Part shown: positions 11,906 to 23,159 of the stretch, piece after piece
Layout: each line of letters starts with the position of its first letter
How positions within the stretch are numbered: the stretch's first letter is position 1
From: Ianthella basta
Lineage: Eukaryota > Porifera > Demospongiae > Verongiida > Ianthellidae
Direction of reading: 5' to 3'
DNA length: 64,000 bases
NCBI GenBank assembly: GCA_964019415.1
Contig: OZ025874.1
Span: 5,125,092 to 5,189,091, forward strand
Notes under the pieces: generated by a model
What the model was told of the DNA's origin: nothing
Databases searched by the model: none
What the model saw: only the letters and a program-made list of their open reading frames with translations
Program-made: the position numbers and the translations under genes

Positions 11906-13380
11906 GCAGACAGTGCTATACAGTGCACTCAGTCAATGCCCAATGACAGCACTAATCCTTACCTAACTATAGTCTCATAGTTTAGTAATAATTTTGCTGC
12001 GGACGTACCTTATCTTTCATTTGTCAAAATGTAACATACAGTTTTGAAGCAGATGTTTTTCATTTCATTATACTGTATAATATAATATAATTGATAACAA
12101 GCATTTTATAGCAACGTATGGACATCCACATCAGAAGGGCAAGTACTTGCTGTAGACCTGTCATGTATATTTTGCCATTTGTGTCTTGTATTTCGGCATT
12201 CTACAGCTAGTGATTAGAGGCTTTTGTCTCAGACTTGCCATAGACCACATTTTGCTTGATATGGTGCATGGCCATGGGCATGGGCTATGTGAGGTTGCAA
12301 GAGTATTATAGTCCCATTCTCAGAAGAGTTACTCCTAGTAGAAGTCACCTGAAAGTTAGCATATAATAGTTCAGGAATTTGCCCTCTCAGTGCATGCAGG
12401 GTGCCAGTGCTTGGGCTATCAACTAGCATATGAGTTCCAGTTCGAGTGTTACCAGATGGCCTCTTTGGTTCATGGAGAATTATTCTTCTACAACCTGTAT
12501 ACGTCGACTGTCTCAGCAACATCCTCTCTATATTTCAATTGTGTTTGGACTGGAAGGATTGCATTAGCAGGCTCACAACTAGCTATGAGGTAGAGGAGGT
12601 GATGGCCTTGCTTTTTCAGGAAACCTGAGAATTTTTACAAGTCATGTTGAATTTCAAATTGGCTAGGTAAAAGGTGAGGGGTCTAGATTGAGATGACAGC
12701 TGACTAAATAAAAGAGCTAAGATATGTAGAAAATTGAATCTGCACTAGCTTTAGCCTCAAGCAGGACCTATGGCCTCCTCGGTCTCAAAAAAACTAGTTA
12801 TGCCCCTAATCAGTGAATTTGAAGCTATACTTACAAGAGCCACTTCAAAGACTGCATGTGATGGTGTGTGACAGGACTGTGGCTAACCTGAATGCTGGAT
12901 GAAAGCAATCAACACAAATAGGAAGAAAACCAGAATGTTCGGCCATTCGTTCTGTTGTGCAGTATTTGTCCAAATGTCCTTGGTACCACAGTGATGCATG
13001 TTGCACAGATTCCAGCTACTGTGAGCATTGACCTAATAATAATTCCATAATAATAAATCCCTGACATTTAAAGCACATATGGTAGACCTCTAAGTCTCCA
13101 GATCACAAGACTTAGTGTGTACATAACCCTCCTCAATGTGTGATGCATACGCACTCCCCCTATACACTTACTACCTACCTACGTATGTTAGCTATTATGT
13201 AGCATAACCAGATCAATTAAGGGTTTAATAACAATTCACTAGTCCTGGGTACTACGATATATCAGAAATGTCAGGACATAACACCTGGCAGCACTTTTAC
13301 ATACCAAATGTACTTCAACTGAAGCCTAATAATAATTATAGTCATCCATCATCCAAATTCGTTCACACTAGCCAAAATTT
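11906..13380. other. Intergenic region, no gene seen
   Basis: The region is A/T-rich with short ORFs only. No Death-domain relic, RNA gene or inverted repeat was recognised. It separates Roco copy 2 from the Penelope-like element. Confidence 0.5.
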
Positions 13381-13385
13381 CATAA

Positions 13386-13432
13386 GTTATCCAGACGTTT
13401 CAGCAGCTTTCAGCCACCTTCATCAGTGAATG
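13386..13432 (-). ncRNA. Hammerhead ribozyme motif, distal copy
   Basis: On the minus strand the core CTGATGA (13426-13420) is followed by an extra A and a G-U-rich six-pair stem II closed by a TGAAA loop, then GAAACGTC (13401-13394). Helix III is minimal (AC/GU). Helix I pairs the bases just 5' of CTGATGA (13427-13431) with the five bases after GTC (13393-13389), including one G-U pair. Predicted cleavage is 3' of GTC. This is the type I, short-helix-III form reported for Penelope-like elements. Activity is not shown; such forms may act as dimers. Confidence 0.65.
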
Positions 13433-13510
13433 TCAGAATGTCAGTGAATGTCAGTCAATAATTATAGTGCTGCTGATATTTCTAAAAGACATTAGCCAAA
13501 GGGGATCAGA

Positions 13511-13556
13511 TATCAGACATTTCGGCAGTGCTACGGCTGCCTTCATCAGTGATTAC
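13511..13556 (-). ncRNA. Hammerhead ribozyme motif, proximal copy
   Basis: On the minus strand CTGATGA (13549-13543) is followed by A and a perfect five-pair stem II, GGCAG/CTGCC, with an eight-base loop, then GAAATGTC (13523-13516). Helix I has four pairs (13550-13553 with 13515-13512). The cleavage sites of the two motifs are about 122 bases apart, which would be the monomer length of the duplicated pseudo-LTR segment. Confidence 0.65.
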
Positions 13557-13612
13557 AATGACACTTACAAGCAGGTGCATAAATAAGGGGTGGTCATGTG
13601 AGGCACTGGTGT

Positions 13613-14551
13613 TTACAGGAATAAGCATACATCATGCAATGTCTCTAACCGGAAAAGGGGGGCTAAAATAATAAGTGAAAATGAAATAATACTAATAACG
13701 GATGGGCGGTTACATGAATCAATCCAGAAGGGTTGCATAGAGCCCTGGCATGGGGCCCCTCTCTCTGTTGAGAGGGGCTTGCTGGTGTTGAATGTGCCAA
13801 ACTCTAGCAAGCACTGGGTCTGGGTGTGCGGATGGTAGTCAATCACCGACGCCTTTGACAGGTCAACCTGGTGGCCAGCTGTAAACACATGCTCAGCAAC
13901 AGCCGAAGCTGTGACATCTCCATTCCTCAGGGCCGGACGATGCTCCTGCAGGCGCAGGTCCAGTGACCTCCCAGTCTGTCCAATGTAGGTGTGGGGGCAC
14001 TCAGCACATGGGATGCTGTAGACCACCCCCTTCCCTTTGGACACTGGGACAGGGTCCTTGGGGTGGACCAACATCTGCTTCAGAGTAGTGAAATGACAGA
14101 ACATCACCCGGATGGAGAGGGGGCTGAGGATACGTCTAATTGACTCTGATAGACCCTTGATGTACGGGAGAGTCAGAGTGGCGTCACGTTGTGAGGTTTC
14201 ATCGCCCCTGGGACATGTCTGCTTCTTGATGAACCCCTTGGGGTACCCGTTCTTCTGGAGGGCCTCCATCACATGCTTCTCCTCTTGTGCTCGGCTCACT
14301 GCTGATGACGACAGACTCTCGACCCTAGACATCAATGTTCTGACCACAGACCGCTTGTGTGCCACTGGGTGGTGAGATTGAAAGTTCAAATACTGGTCAG
14401 TTTGTGTGGGCTTCCGATAGACTGAGGTACTGATGGAACCATCACTGTCCCGACTCAGGAGGATGTCAAGGAAATGTGCATGTCCATTCCAAGTTGATCC
14501 CACCTGAACAGAACAATGAGGGTTGTTACCAGCGATTGATTGGCTATACAT
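13613..14551 (-). pseudogene. Penelope-like reverse transcriptase C-terminus with GIY-YIG endonuclease domain
   Basis: The 312-residue ORF is a fragment. Residues about 27-80 (FLDILLSRDSDGSISTSVYR and what follows) match the part of a Penelope/Neptune-type reverse transcriptase downstream of the catalytic YxDD, which is absent. A GIY-YIG nuclease domain follows: GVVYS at 175-179, a CAEC cysteine pair at 182-185, YIGQTGR at 189-195 and LRLQEH at 199-204. Reading from the ATG at 14551 gives about 20 residues that look unrelated to the family, so the element boundary is near 14500. The ORF is open but incomplete, so this copy should not be able to move by itself. Confidence 0.8.
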
Positions 14552-14849
14552 GCATGCCTCAACAAATGAACTTTATGGTTATAACTATTTTTATGACTGA
14601 GCTGCGGGAGAGCAGAAATGCTGTGATGGTATGCATGTATTCTTGTTATCTTTGGAGAACACTCTCTGACCACATCCAAATCCAGGACATGGTTGTGGGA
14701 CAGGCCACTACATGTGGCTGTGACTACTTAGTCTGGCAGACACAAGGGCTGCGGGTCAGAAAATGCATAGCTTAAAGCCATGTGCCTTAAAGCAATGCAT
14801 AGTGTAATTGATTTCGCCTGGAAAGGAAGACAGTCTCATTCGTGCTGCG

Positions 14850-16450
14850 TAGTGATTCTTGTAGTGGTGAGTGCTAATTTTGTATGGTTCACTGATTCTG
14901 TTATTGCCCAACCCTATGCACTGAGGCACCACCTCTAGATCTAGAAATTATATAGTTTCTGGCTGTACGTATATGTATCAGGCATTAGCTGTTAAGTACA
15001 TAATGCCATAGTGACTGGAGGACTGAAGGCTGTAAGGTGCAACATGACAAAATGTATGTACCATGCATGAATGGTATGGTTATGTGTTTCAAAGTTGTTT
15101 TGCTGCTGTGAATGAAAAAAATTGCCAGATTCTGCGGTGGCACAAGACATTATTTTATGCCTTACAGATACGTTTTACATAATGCTCAACTTGCAACCAA
15201 TGCATGCAGTGTTTAAGGTATGACAGTCCATGCTACTGCCAAATTACTGCCAGTCGTAGTACTGTTCTACTGTGTCTCCCTAACAATACATAGCTGTCTT
15301 TTGATGGGTAGGCTGCCTGACCCAGCAGAGGGTAGGCCTGTGGTTGGGATGGTACGTGGCAGCCATAAAGAGCTGTATTCACACTATATGGAAACCCCTC
15401 ATTCATGAAGAAAATTAACTATTGGCGTGTGCCAATTTTTCCAAGCTCTCTGCTTTCAATAATCATTACACAAGCACGTGTACACAGTAAGGTAACCCGG
15501 GGTAACTTTGTCACTAGAGGGTAACATCTCAACTCTTTGAAATCTTCTCAACTACTAACACCACCCAACACGGTCAGTATATGTAGAGCCTAGTTAGTGC
15601 ACTTGTGGGAGTGAATGCCAACCTTCTAAACCAATGGGGTTACCTTGTTTAAATTAGTGACTCTGGTTTATATTAACATAGCAACTGGCTTGATGACTGT
15701 TCACTCTTTGATTATCCTGCATGTTCATATCAAAGGTGTCTGATGTCTATAAACATACAATATGTTATGAAATTGTATTCATGAATTGAAAAGGATGGAG
15801 TTTACTATTTGACTTCTTTAGTGATAAATTTAGTGATAAGTAGCTGTACATGCAGTAAGGTTGTAGTACATGGGTGTAGGCTGTAGGAGGCATGTGGAGT
15901 AGGGATATAGCGTGGTGGTGACATTGGTAGAGAATAATAACTTGAAGGCATATCTTGACTAGAAATGGCATACATGTAGAGAGAAGTGGCCAAGGGGAAG
16001 CTGTTGTTCAGCACTGCACACACATGTGCACAATCAAAAACTGCAATTAACTATTGGGATAATCGAGTTGTGTGAACAAATCTCATTGAGAATTTATAGA
16101 TGTTATTGTGGTACATGCAACTTGCTTTTAGTGAACCATGAGGTTGGTTGGTCTGAAACCAGTAAAGGTGGACAACTGAAGGGCTTGTGAGGAGTGGACC
16201 ACATGCAGTCTTGTATTGCTGTGCACTTCAATGGCAACTGCTGCCACAACAGTGCCTGTGCTAATGTCATAATCAAGGCTGCACCCACTGCTTGGGCCTG
16301 TCCGGGGTAGTCCTTGTATAATATTCGATACTTGGGGATTTCATTTATATATGGCTTCATGTAACACTCAACCTTTGTGGATTTCCATAGAGGTAGCAGT
16401 ACAACTGACATTACATTCATGCATGGAGAATGGCCTTGACCATTACTTTC
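14850..16450. repeat. Duplicated anonymous block, copy A
   Basis: Segments of this block recur in the same order and orientation at 20745-21635. The best-conserved part, about 16140-16372 versus 21305-21538, includes a stretch of about 100 bases that is nearly identical. On the minus strand both copies can be read as VLNNSF... and, closer to 16.2/21.4 kb, as PHKPFSCPPLLVSDQPTS, so a short lost or live exon pair is possible. No protein family was recognised. Copy A has extra sequence at about 15000-15780. Confidence 0.6.
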
Positions 16451-16639
16451 TATATGTTAGTCTCAATTTTATTTGTGGATGTATGGCTAGCAGCTCTTGG
16501 ACGACACAAATTCGAGTCTGCAATAAGCTACACGACTGCCAACTCTCACTGCAGCACCAGCCAAATGTGCATTCCTGCTGTAACATCAATTAACTGTTTC
16601 ACCATTGACTCCCATGCACAGCAGCATCAACTGATGTAC

Positions 16640-16822
16640 ACACCTCCACACCAACTCTCATTGCTGCATCAGCGCAAACCTTCACCAACTTCCATGGCAA
16701 CCAAAAGAGTTCCCTTGTGTGAGGTGATCTATTTAAGCCTTCTGGTGACACCTGTGAGAGAGCCAACTTTACAGAGGTAGAGTGGTACCTAAAGTGTGAG
16801 CACTTCTGCAATGTTGAGTAAC
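16640..16822 (+). pseudogene. Relic of a third Roco-Death gene (3' end)
   Basis: The region 16640-16715 resembles the Pro/Thr-rich linker DNA of Roco copy 2 (repeated CACCAACT-type units). The end at about 16775-16822 reads CEHFCNVE then a stop, against REHFYNVE then a stop in Roco copy 1. The Death-domain core between is missing. This is a heavily decayed tandem copy. Confidence 0.45.
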
Positions 16823-16829
16823 ATAGTCT

Positions 16830-18020
16830 GATTTCCTTTAAGCGATAGGACGGAGTGGTTGCACACTCTGTCAATGTGCCACTAATGGAATGTTGACATG
16901 CTGTGTATGTGTGACTGGCCATGAAGATTATTTTGTTATTTTACCAATGTGTTCAAGAATAATAATATATCATTAACATCTGCACACTGTTACTCTTCAC
17001 TATGCATGTGGCATGCATGCTCTTCCTCTGTGTTAATATAGATTTGCTGTTGATTGTGGTTTCAGCAACTGCATAAGTTGTGACTGCATGTTCACTAGTT
17101 TTGCTACAGCTTTTGCCATTTTGTGTCCTAGGATGCCATCTCATCAAGCTGATCTGATGCATACTATACTTGCAGAAGCCAGTAGCTGCAATAAACCCAT
17201 TATAGACATAATTATATAACTATATTATTAATTTTTATATACACCGTTACCATGGTTACCTATGCCTGAAACTCCTTTTTGGACATGGCTCCCTGGTATT
17301 GCATGGTGATATAATAATTATAATCATAAAATTATTGTATATGCCACACTTTCAGGGAATGTATTGGTAAAATATTCCCCTTCAAGTGTGGTATATAATA
17401 TTACATATTGCAGAAGAGAGTGTTGAGGACCATGCAGAAACAATACACTTCTTGTAACAAGATGAAGCTTTCCATGCATACTAGGCTAGGCAAATTCATT
17501 ACCAGTTTATTGCCCTCGTCCACATGTGCATTGGCCACTCACTCCAACTTTCATTATTCACCTATCACTAGCTGCATGCAGCTCATCCTAACCACATAGA
17601 CCCCACAGAGGCATTTGGTGTTATTCCAAAGCTTTACACAGTCACACTGTGCAGGCTGCCAGCTCCTAGTCAGAACACCTCCATAGTTATCTAATGATTT
17701 TGGTGACTACCACAATTATTTCAAACTCCAACACACCTGTCATGATAGCTGTGAACCCCCCACCCTCATGCTCTTTTCAACTCTCCAGGACACTGTGAAT
17801 CAACATTGTATGAACAAGAAACTCACTACAGTATGGATGATATATGTTAATCTGCAAACCTCTATGCATTTCTGTCACCACTATCACGTGTGTTACTAAA
17901 TTTACTATGCCGGAGAATGTTACAGAACTATAAGTGTAAAGGACGTATATGCAACAGCTCCAATGTTGTTAGTTGTTGTATTGTAGCAGAGGGACACTGA
18001 GATCTCGTACCATGTCTGAG
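16830..18020. other. Intergenic region, no gene seen
   Basis: The sequence is A/T-rich with only short ORFs and no supported feature. The run of GGTACC/CGGTA units at about 18030-18070 begins just beyond it, in the 3' end of the next gene. Confidence 0.4.
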
Positions 18021-18638
18021 TTAGCAGTATCGGTACCGGTACCGATAACGGTAATGATAACGGTACCGGTAGCAGGAGCTGTAGCGGCTCCTGCTAGGGC
18101 TGGATCCAGCGCTGATGCTAAGAACAGAGATGAAGATGGTGAGGCCCACCACAGCGCAGATTATAGCAACCGTATTGAGTCCGATGCTAACGACAGCAAG
18201 TGGTATCCGCGCAGATCCCTTCGACCCCATGGCCAAGATGGCAAGGATGAAGGCAGGGATGATGCAGAAAATGAACTCGCCGCAGAATATCACTGTGCAG
18301 GCGGAGAATATGAGAGCAAAGATCGCCAAGCGCCGGCTTCCTATCTCCTCTGGCGGAGACACGGAAGTGGTGGTCGCTGTCGTTGGCTGAGCCTTCACCA
18401 CGACGGTAGCGGCGGTTGAGGTATGGGCGACCGGCTGTGGCTTGTGGCCGTTGCTATAGGGTGGTGGCTGAGGGTACTGCCCTGGGCTACCCGCTACTTC
18501 TGGAGTGTAGTTATAGCTGGCTTGCAGCGGGTAGGCTCCCGGTCCCTGCGGTGAGTAGACTGCCTGTCCAACAGGCGGGTAGGCTGCTGGTGCCTGCGGC
18601 GGGTGGTCCTCTTGGTCGGGAAGGTATGGTGCAGCCAT
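18021..18638 (-). CDS. Proline-rich two-helix membrane protein
   Basis: A single-exon ORF of 205 residues with its ATG at 18638. Residues 1-75 are rich in Pro, Tyr and Gln (AYPPVGQAVYSPQG, YPQPPPYSNG) and include PPPY, a PPxY motif of the kind bound by WW domains. Two hydrophobic segments follow: about residues 106-134 (LAIFALIFSACTVIFCGEFI and on) and 146-172. The short tail is Arg/Tyr-rich because the DNA there is made of CGGTAC-like hexamers. This layout resembles small dispanin/CD225-like or PRRT-like proteins, but their diagnostic cysteine motif was not seen, so the family is left open. The ORF is clearly coding in style (GC-richer than its surroundings). Only a tail reading through the hexamer repeat is doubtful; an unseen splice site could change it. 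Confidence 0.7.
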   Translation of the reverse strand: MAAPYLPDQEDHPPQAPAAYPPVGQAVYSPQGPGAYPLQASYNYTPEVAGSPGQYPQPPPYSNGHKPQPVAHTSTAATVVVKAQPTTATTTSVSPPEEIGSRRLAIFALIFSACTVIFCGEFIFCIIPAFILAILAMGSKGSARIPLAVVSIGLNTVAIICAVVGLTIFISVLSISAGSSPSRSRYSSCYRYRYHYRYRYRYRYC

Positions 18639-18639
18639 T

Positions 18640-20050
18640 GAACGAGAGAAAACAGTTGGACGGGTCGATCAGTAAAGGACGAACGGAAATATATACAGTG
18701 GGCTATAAGAGGCGAGTCACAAGTCATTTATACCGCATTGCACTTCAATGGCAAATGTGTAATGTCTAGGCAAGATCCGCTGTATGGGGTTTCTGGGGGC
18801 TATTCCTCATCAATACAATCCATCTCAATGGCTGACTAGCTAACAGTGAAGCATGACTTTTACTTAAGTGTAGTGTTATGCTATTTATTAAGGAAACTAA
18901 TCCATCTCAATTGATATGTTTTTGCACAATGGCTGGTAGGTATATAGGTAAGATCAACTGCACAAATGTCATATAAAAAATATTGTATAATTTTGTTCAT
19001 TGTAACAACGTCAACATCAACATCAACAAAAATGTCGATGTCAACAATGTTCTCGTCAGCATGACAATGGCAGTGGATAGTGCGGGTTTGGACACTCACT
19101 TGTGCATGTGTACATGTCCAATCAGTCATGTAATGATAAAAGTAAGCATTATCATTGTCATCAGTCGTTCAATTCCCCTCTGCATGGCTACAGCAGTCCT
19201 TTGTAACAGCTGATGATGTGGCTATGGCTCTCCAGTATTCACTTGCAGAGCAAGCCCACGTTCTCTGATGAAAGAGAAGACCCCTGCCCAAACATCCCGA
19301 ATTATGCTGGATCATCTTGTTAATGGCCATGTGGCACAGATGGTGACCTGGCTTTTGGAACAGCCTAGGCCATGGGTGACTGACCCATTGACTTCTGCTC
19401 CACACAGTGCAGTTGAGGGTGGCACAAGGGTGCACTCCCATGCAGACAAAGACTAATAGCAATTCTCACTGCATTGTCATCCATCTGGAGTCCAGTGGAG
19501 GAACCCGATTCCCTGGGAGTGGTGGCAAGAAGTCTGGTTCATGCTCGTGGGTCTGCATGTCTCCAGCAGGACCTCAGTAGAAGCCTGTACCCATTTTGTT
19601 TACTTGCATTACTACTTACATTTTTGAAACAGCAGTTCTGTCTATCTAAAGTCACCCTAACCTGAAGCCTTTATGGTATATGGTGGGAAGTCCCTACATA
19701 CATACATACATACATAGCCAATTAACTCAAGGAAGAAAATTATACCATAAATGTTAGCTGAATTCCCAAGAATGCCACATCACCATGCACATGATGGCAA
19801 ATTTTGACAAGGAGCTTGATGGCTTTCCACTCTATATCTTATTAGACTGTTGCAATAGGTGTTACAAAATGTGGTTTGTAAAGGATGGAGTCATGCAACA
19901 GTATTAGTTGCTTAGCTACAAGGACTAGAGGGTGCTTTCACTATACAGTATACCTCTATTGAGTCACAAATTTGCTTATACAATGAACTGGCACATTACT
20001 GTATCGCGTCAATGTTACACCTAACAGATCACGCTCAACTTTGCAAATGC
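18640..20050. other. Intergenic region, no supported gene
   Basis: Contains a (CATA)n tract near 19695-19715 and several short ORFs. A plus-strand ORF at 19268-19456 (62 residues) has no recognised similarity and no clear splice signals. Nothing else is supported. Confidence 0.4.
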
Positions 20051-20054
20051 CAAG

Positions 20055-20675
20055 ATCACTGTCCAGCTTACTCAAGGTCATCCTCCCCCTTCTGGAGACT
20101 TGGTACCATGCACGTTAGTGATGGGATACAACCTTATAGATAGTGTCCTGCAGCACTGCTGTGACATCTGGTGGAACAGCATTGCATATCAGTCTGATAA
20201 AGATGGTGCGGTATTTTCCATATCATCAACAGTAAAATATTTAGTGAATGGTACAACTAGACACTAGTCAACAAGTCATGATCATGTCAATACCTGACAG
20301 ATGTCACCTGTGATGTCCTTTGTGGTATATTATAGTTGTCTTGCAAAATTGGGGGTTGACATGTGTAGTGTTCATCCTTCCTTAACCTTGTGCAACTCTA
20401 GACTTGCATCCAGCCCCTGTTTCTCCATGAGCTTATTTATTACTGTGCAGTCTGTAAACCGCAGGAACATCTGGTGCGCAAGACTAGTGTAAGCCTAACA
20501 CCTGTATTCTTGGTGCATGGAAAACAATCAGAACTCCCAGACTGTGAGATGATATAATTATATCATTGAAAGATGTCTTTGAACGTTTAGCTATGACAGT
20601 CCAAGTGTGATTGAAGGACACACACACACACACCTTCCATTGAACTCATGCAGAGAATGGGCCTGCAGCCAAGTA
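20055..20675 (+). pseudogene. Relic of a further Roco-Death gene (COR region)
   Basis: The DNA aligns by eye with the COR part of Roco copies 1 and 2. GTCCTGCAGCACTGCTGTGA at about 20146 matches the segment that codes for the CCSIWWNGIAWQS stretch, then a CCTGACAGA...GTCA stretch matches the segment coding for YLTDIVSD, and at about 20636 a stretch matches the LELIQRM region. Frame breaks and in-frame stops are frequent and a (CA)n tract interrupts it, so it is dead. It lies directly before duplicated block B. Confidence 0.65.
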
Positions 20676-20744
20676 ACCTGTGCAGCTGGTGGCATAATTG
20701 AATTCTCTGAGCACTATTATGGATAAGGGACATTTGCACTGCAT

Positions 20745-21635
20745 GCGTAGAGATTCTTGTAGCAGTGTGTTTTGTATGTGTTCTTGATTTGTTACTGTCC
20801 CACCCTATTACCTGGGACCCCACCTCAAGGTGGATGGTGCTGTAGAAGCCACTAGCTGCAAGAATCACATACGTACCATCGCTGAAGGAAGGGTTGACAG
20901 CTAAACATACTTCACAGAATATACATGACAGACTGTGATGAAGTACACCATGCATATGACAGTGTGTAGTTTACACCTATAATATATACTAAGTATTGCT
21001 GTGGTAGTGGTCATTGGTGGTTAGAATTGTTAGGGCAAACAATAGTTAGAGCAGTAGCTAGGGTTATAGTACAGGATGTAGGCTGTGGTTGGCATGTGAA
21101 GAGAGGTGGAACTGCATGGTGGTGGCACTGGCAGAGGATGACAATTTAGCTTAAGGAATAGCACAGGAAATGGAGTGCTGAGTACTGGCCAAGAGAAGCT
21201 GTTGTTTAGCACTGTATATACATACTGTAAATATGGGATAGTCAATTTATGAAAATTCAAGCTAATTCAGAACTAGTGCTGCCCCTCCCCTCCACAAGCC
21301 CTGCCATGTAGCGAACTACGTATGAGGTCGGTTGGTCTGAAACCAGTAAAGGTGGACAACTGAAGGGCTTGTGAGGAGTGGACCACATGCAGTCTTGTAC
21401 TGCTGTGTACTTCAATGGCAACTGTTGCCATTGAAAGATTGTTAACCAGGCCACACCCACATTACTGGAGCCTGACTGGGGTAGTCCCTGTATAAAGTTC
21501 GACACTAGGGGATTCTTGTATGTCTTCATGTAACATTGGTAGATATTGAGTTGGCCTGAATATTTTCTGAGCAAGTGAGTACTGCATACAGTGCCTTGAA
21601 CTTCATGGATGGAAAATGGTCAAGTGATAATAGAA
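20745..21635. repeat. Duplicated anonymous block, copy B
   Basis: This is the shorter partner of the block at 14850-16450, colinear with it. The highest identity is at 21305-21538. The minus-strand reading PHKPFSCPPLLVSDQPTS is conserved between the copies. It sits just downstream of a Roco relic, while copy A sits just upstream of another, so the block probably spread together with the Roco genes. Confidence 0.6.
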
Positions 21636-21868
21636 TGAACAATGTCTATAAGCACCTAATAGGCTATGCTGCCAGTCTACACACATCCCAAGTCTGAGGA
21701 CAAGTCAAATTTGCTACATTATGAATGGAGAGTGTACAACTATTGCAGGCAAATAGCCAACATTGCATTCCATGTAGCAACTAGTCATGTGATATGGACC
21801 AAATGGTACATTGGCAGGGGTGCCCCTTTAAAATTTGGCAAGCCATATGATGTCAACATAGTATTGTC

Positions 21869-21918
21869 CTAGTCTCGTGTGCCAGCCCCTAGTGGGAAGG
21901 GCTGGCACGCGAGACTAG
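21869..21918. repeat. Near-perfect hairpin (short MITE remnant)
   Basis: The left arm CTAGTCTCGTGTGCCAGCCC (21869-21888) pairs with 21899-21918 with one G-T mismatch; the loop is about 10 bases. A related sequence begins at 42252. The form is that of a minimal foldback element. Confidence 0.65.
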
Positions 21919-22291
21919 TTGTGCCTCCTTTAATTCTTGGAACCTCAGTTTATATTCCCCCCTCCCCCCCCCCCGAGCAACTGTACATCATGTATTGAGT
22001 GAGGAAAGCATGTCATTATATAATATACAACCGCCACCAAAACATCCATGCACCACAACCACCAGCGCCGCCGCCACCACCACCACACAGTACAAGTTAC
22101 AGTACAAAATGCGGCTCCAGCATATATTCCAGTGCTAGGAGGACAACACCCACCAGTGCAGCCATCACCACCAGCCTCCACCATACAGCCCAGGCAAGCA
22201 AATGGGTATGCAAGTTACATTTGCTTACCACATGATGTTTTCAAATGGTGCCCAAATGCTCTACTGGCACTTACAGTGGGTACCATCAGCA

Positions 22292-22400
22292 ACATGCACT
22301 GGTGGTGGTGGTCTTCCAGCAATGTTCCAACTACTCTACATGCACCGGTGGTGGTGGCCTTCCAGCAATGTTCCCAACTACTCTACATGCACTGGTGCCG
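22292..22400. repeat. 46-47-bp tandem repeat, about 2.4 copies
   Basis: Units starting at 22292, 22338 and 22385 share ACATGCACTGGTGGTGG... TTCCAGCAATGTTCC. The preceding 250 bases (22040-22290) are rich in CCACCA-type triplets and stay open in one plus frame (22048-22404, His/Pro/Gln-rich), but no start, splice or domain evidence supports a gene. Confidence 0.7.
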
Positions 22401-23159
22401 GTGACCCTGTGTAACTTGTACTCGTGGTGTTTTTCTAGTATGTTCTGCCGCATATACTGGCTACAGTGATTGTAACCTGGACTGTATGGTGGTGCGTGGT
22501 GGTGGCAGTGGTGCTGGTGGTAATATATAATAATATACTTATCTGTAGAAATCTTTAATAGTGAACTTGCTTCTATCTCCCAATTCACCAATTTCTGTAC
22601 TATAATGGCATCCTTTGGAGTACAGCAAGTCCCCATCTCTCTTCCATACATCTCATCTGCAGATGTTGTCAATATGCTTTTAACCTATGTGTCCTCAAGC
22701 TCACATTCCACCAACAAACATGCCTTCTGCATCCCCTTCCCGGGTCACTGTGCATGCTCAGCTTTAATGTCAACACTACCGACATCTTTGTGCACACAAA
22801 TCATGATCGTTCATCAAGGTTTCCTCAATCTTCTCTTGTTGTCTGCCTTGTGCAGCAGTGTGAAGGACTTTGAGGTGGGAGCCATGCATTGAATACGATT
22901 AGAGGGCAAGAAGATGATTAACAGCAAGCTGCAGCCGTGCAGGCTATATGCTGCACTGAGAGATATGTTTGCAAGTCCTCTCCTATGAAACATGTCTAAC
23001 CTTAGAATACCACATTTCTCTCAGTCTGGCCTGTTATCCCTTTCTTCCTGCTACCTATAGTGCTTGAGTAAGAACGTTCTTCATTGCCCAGTTCTGCATG
23101 TACAACTGTGGGCAGGAAGTAGGGGATAGCAGGCCAGACTACAGTTCTCCATGCAAACT

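Larger units (their letters stand above)
13386..14510 (-). mobile_element. 5'-truncated Penelope-like retroelement
   Basis: The element lies on the minus strand. It comprises a C-terminal coding fragment and, downstream in its own orientation, two hammerhead-ribozyme motifs (13511-13556 and 13386-13432). Tandem hammerhead motifs are known from the pseudo-LTRs of Penelope-like elements. The coding part begins in the middle of the reverse transcriptase, so the copy is truncated at its 5' end, as is typical for target-primed insertion. No second long copy is present in the window. Confidence 0.8.

Noticed and set aside
22048..22404. 118-codon His/Pro-rich ORF
   Set aside because: It arises from CCACCA-rich low-complexity DNA and a 46-bp tandem repeat; there is no splice, start or domain support.
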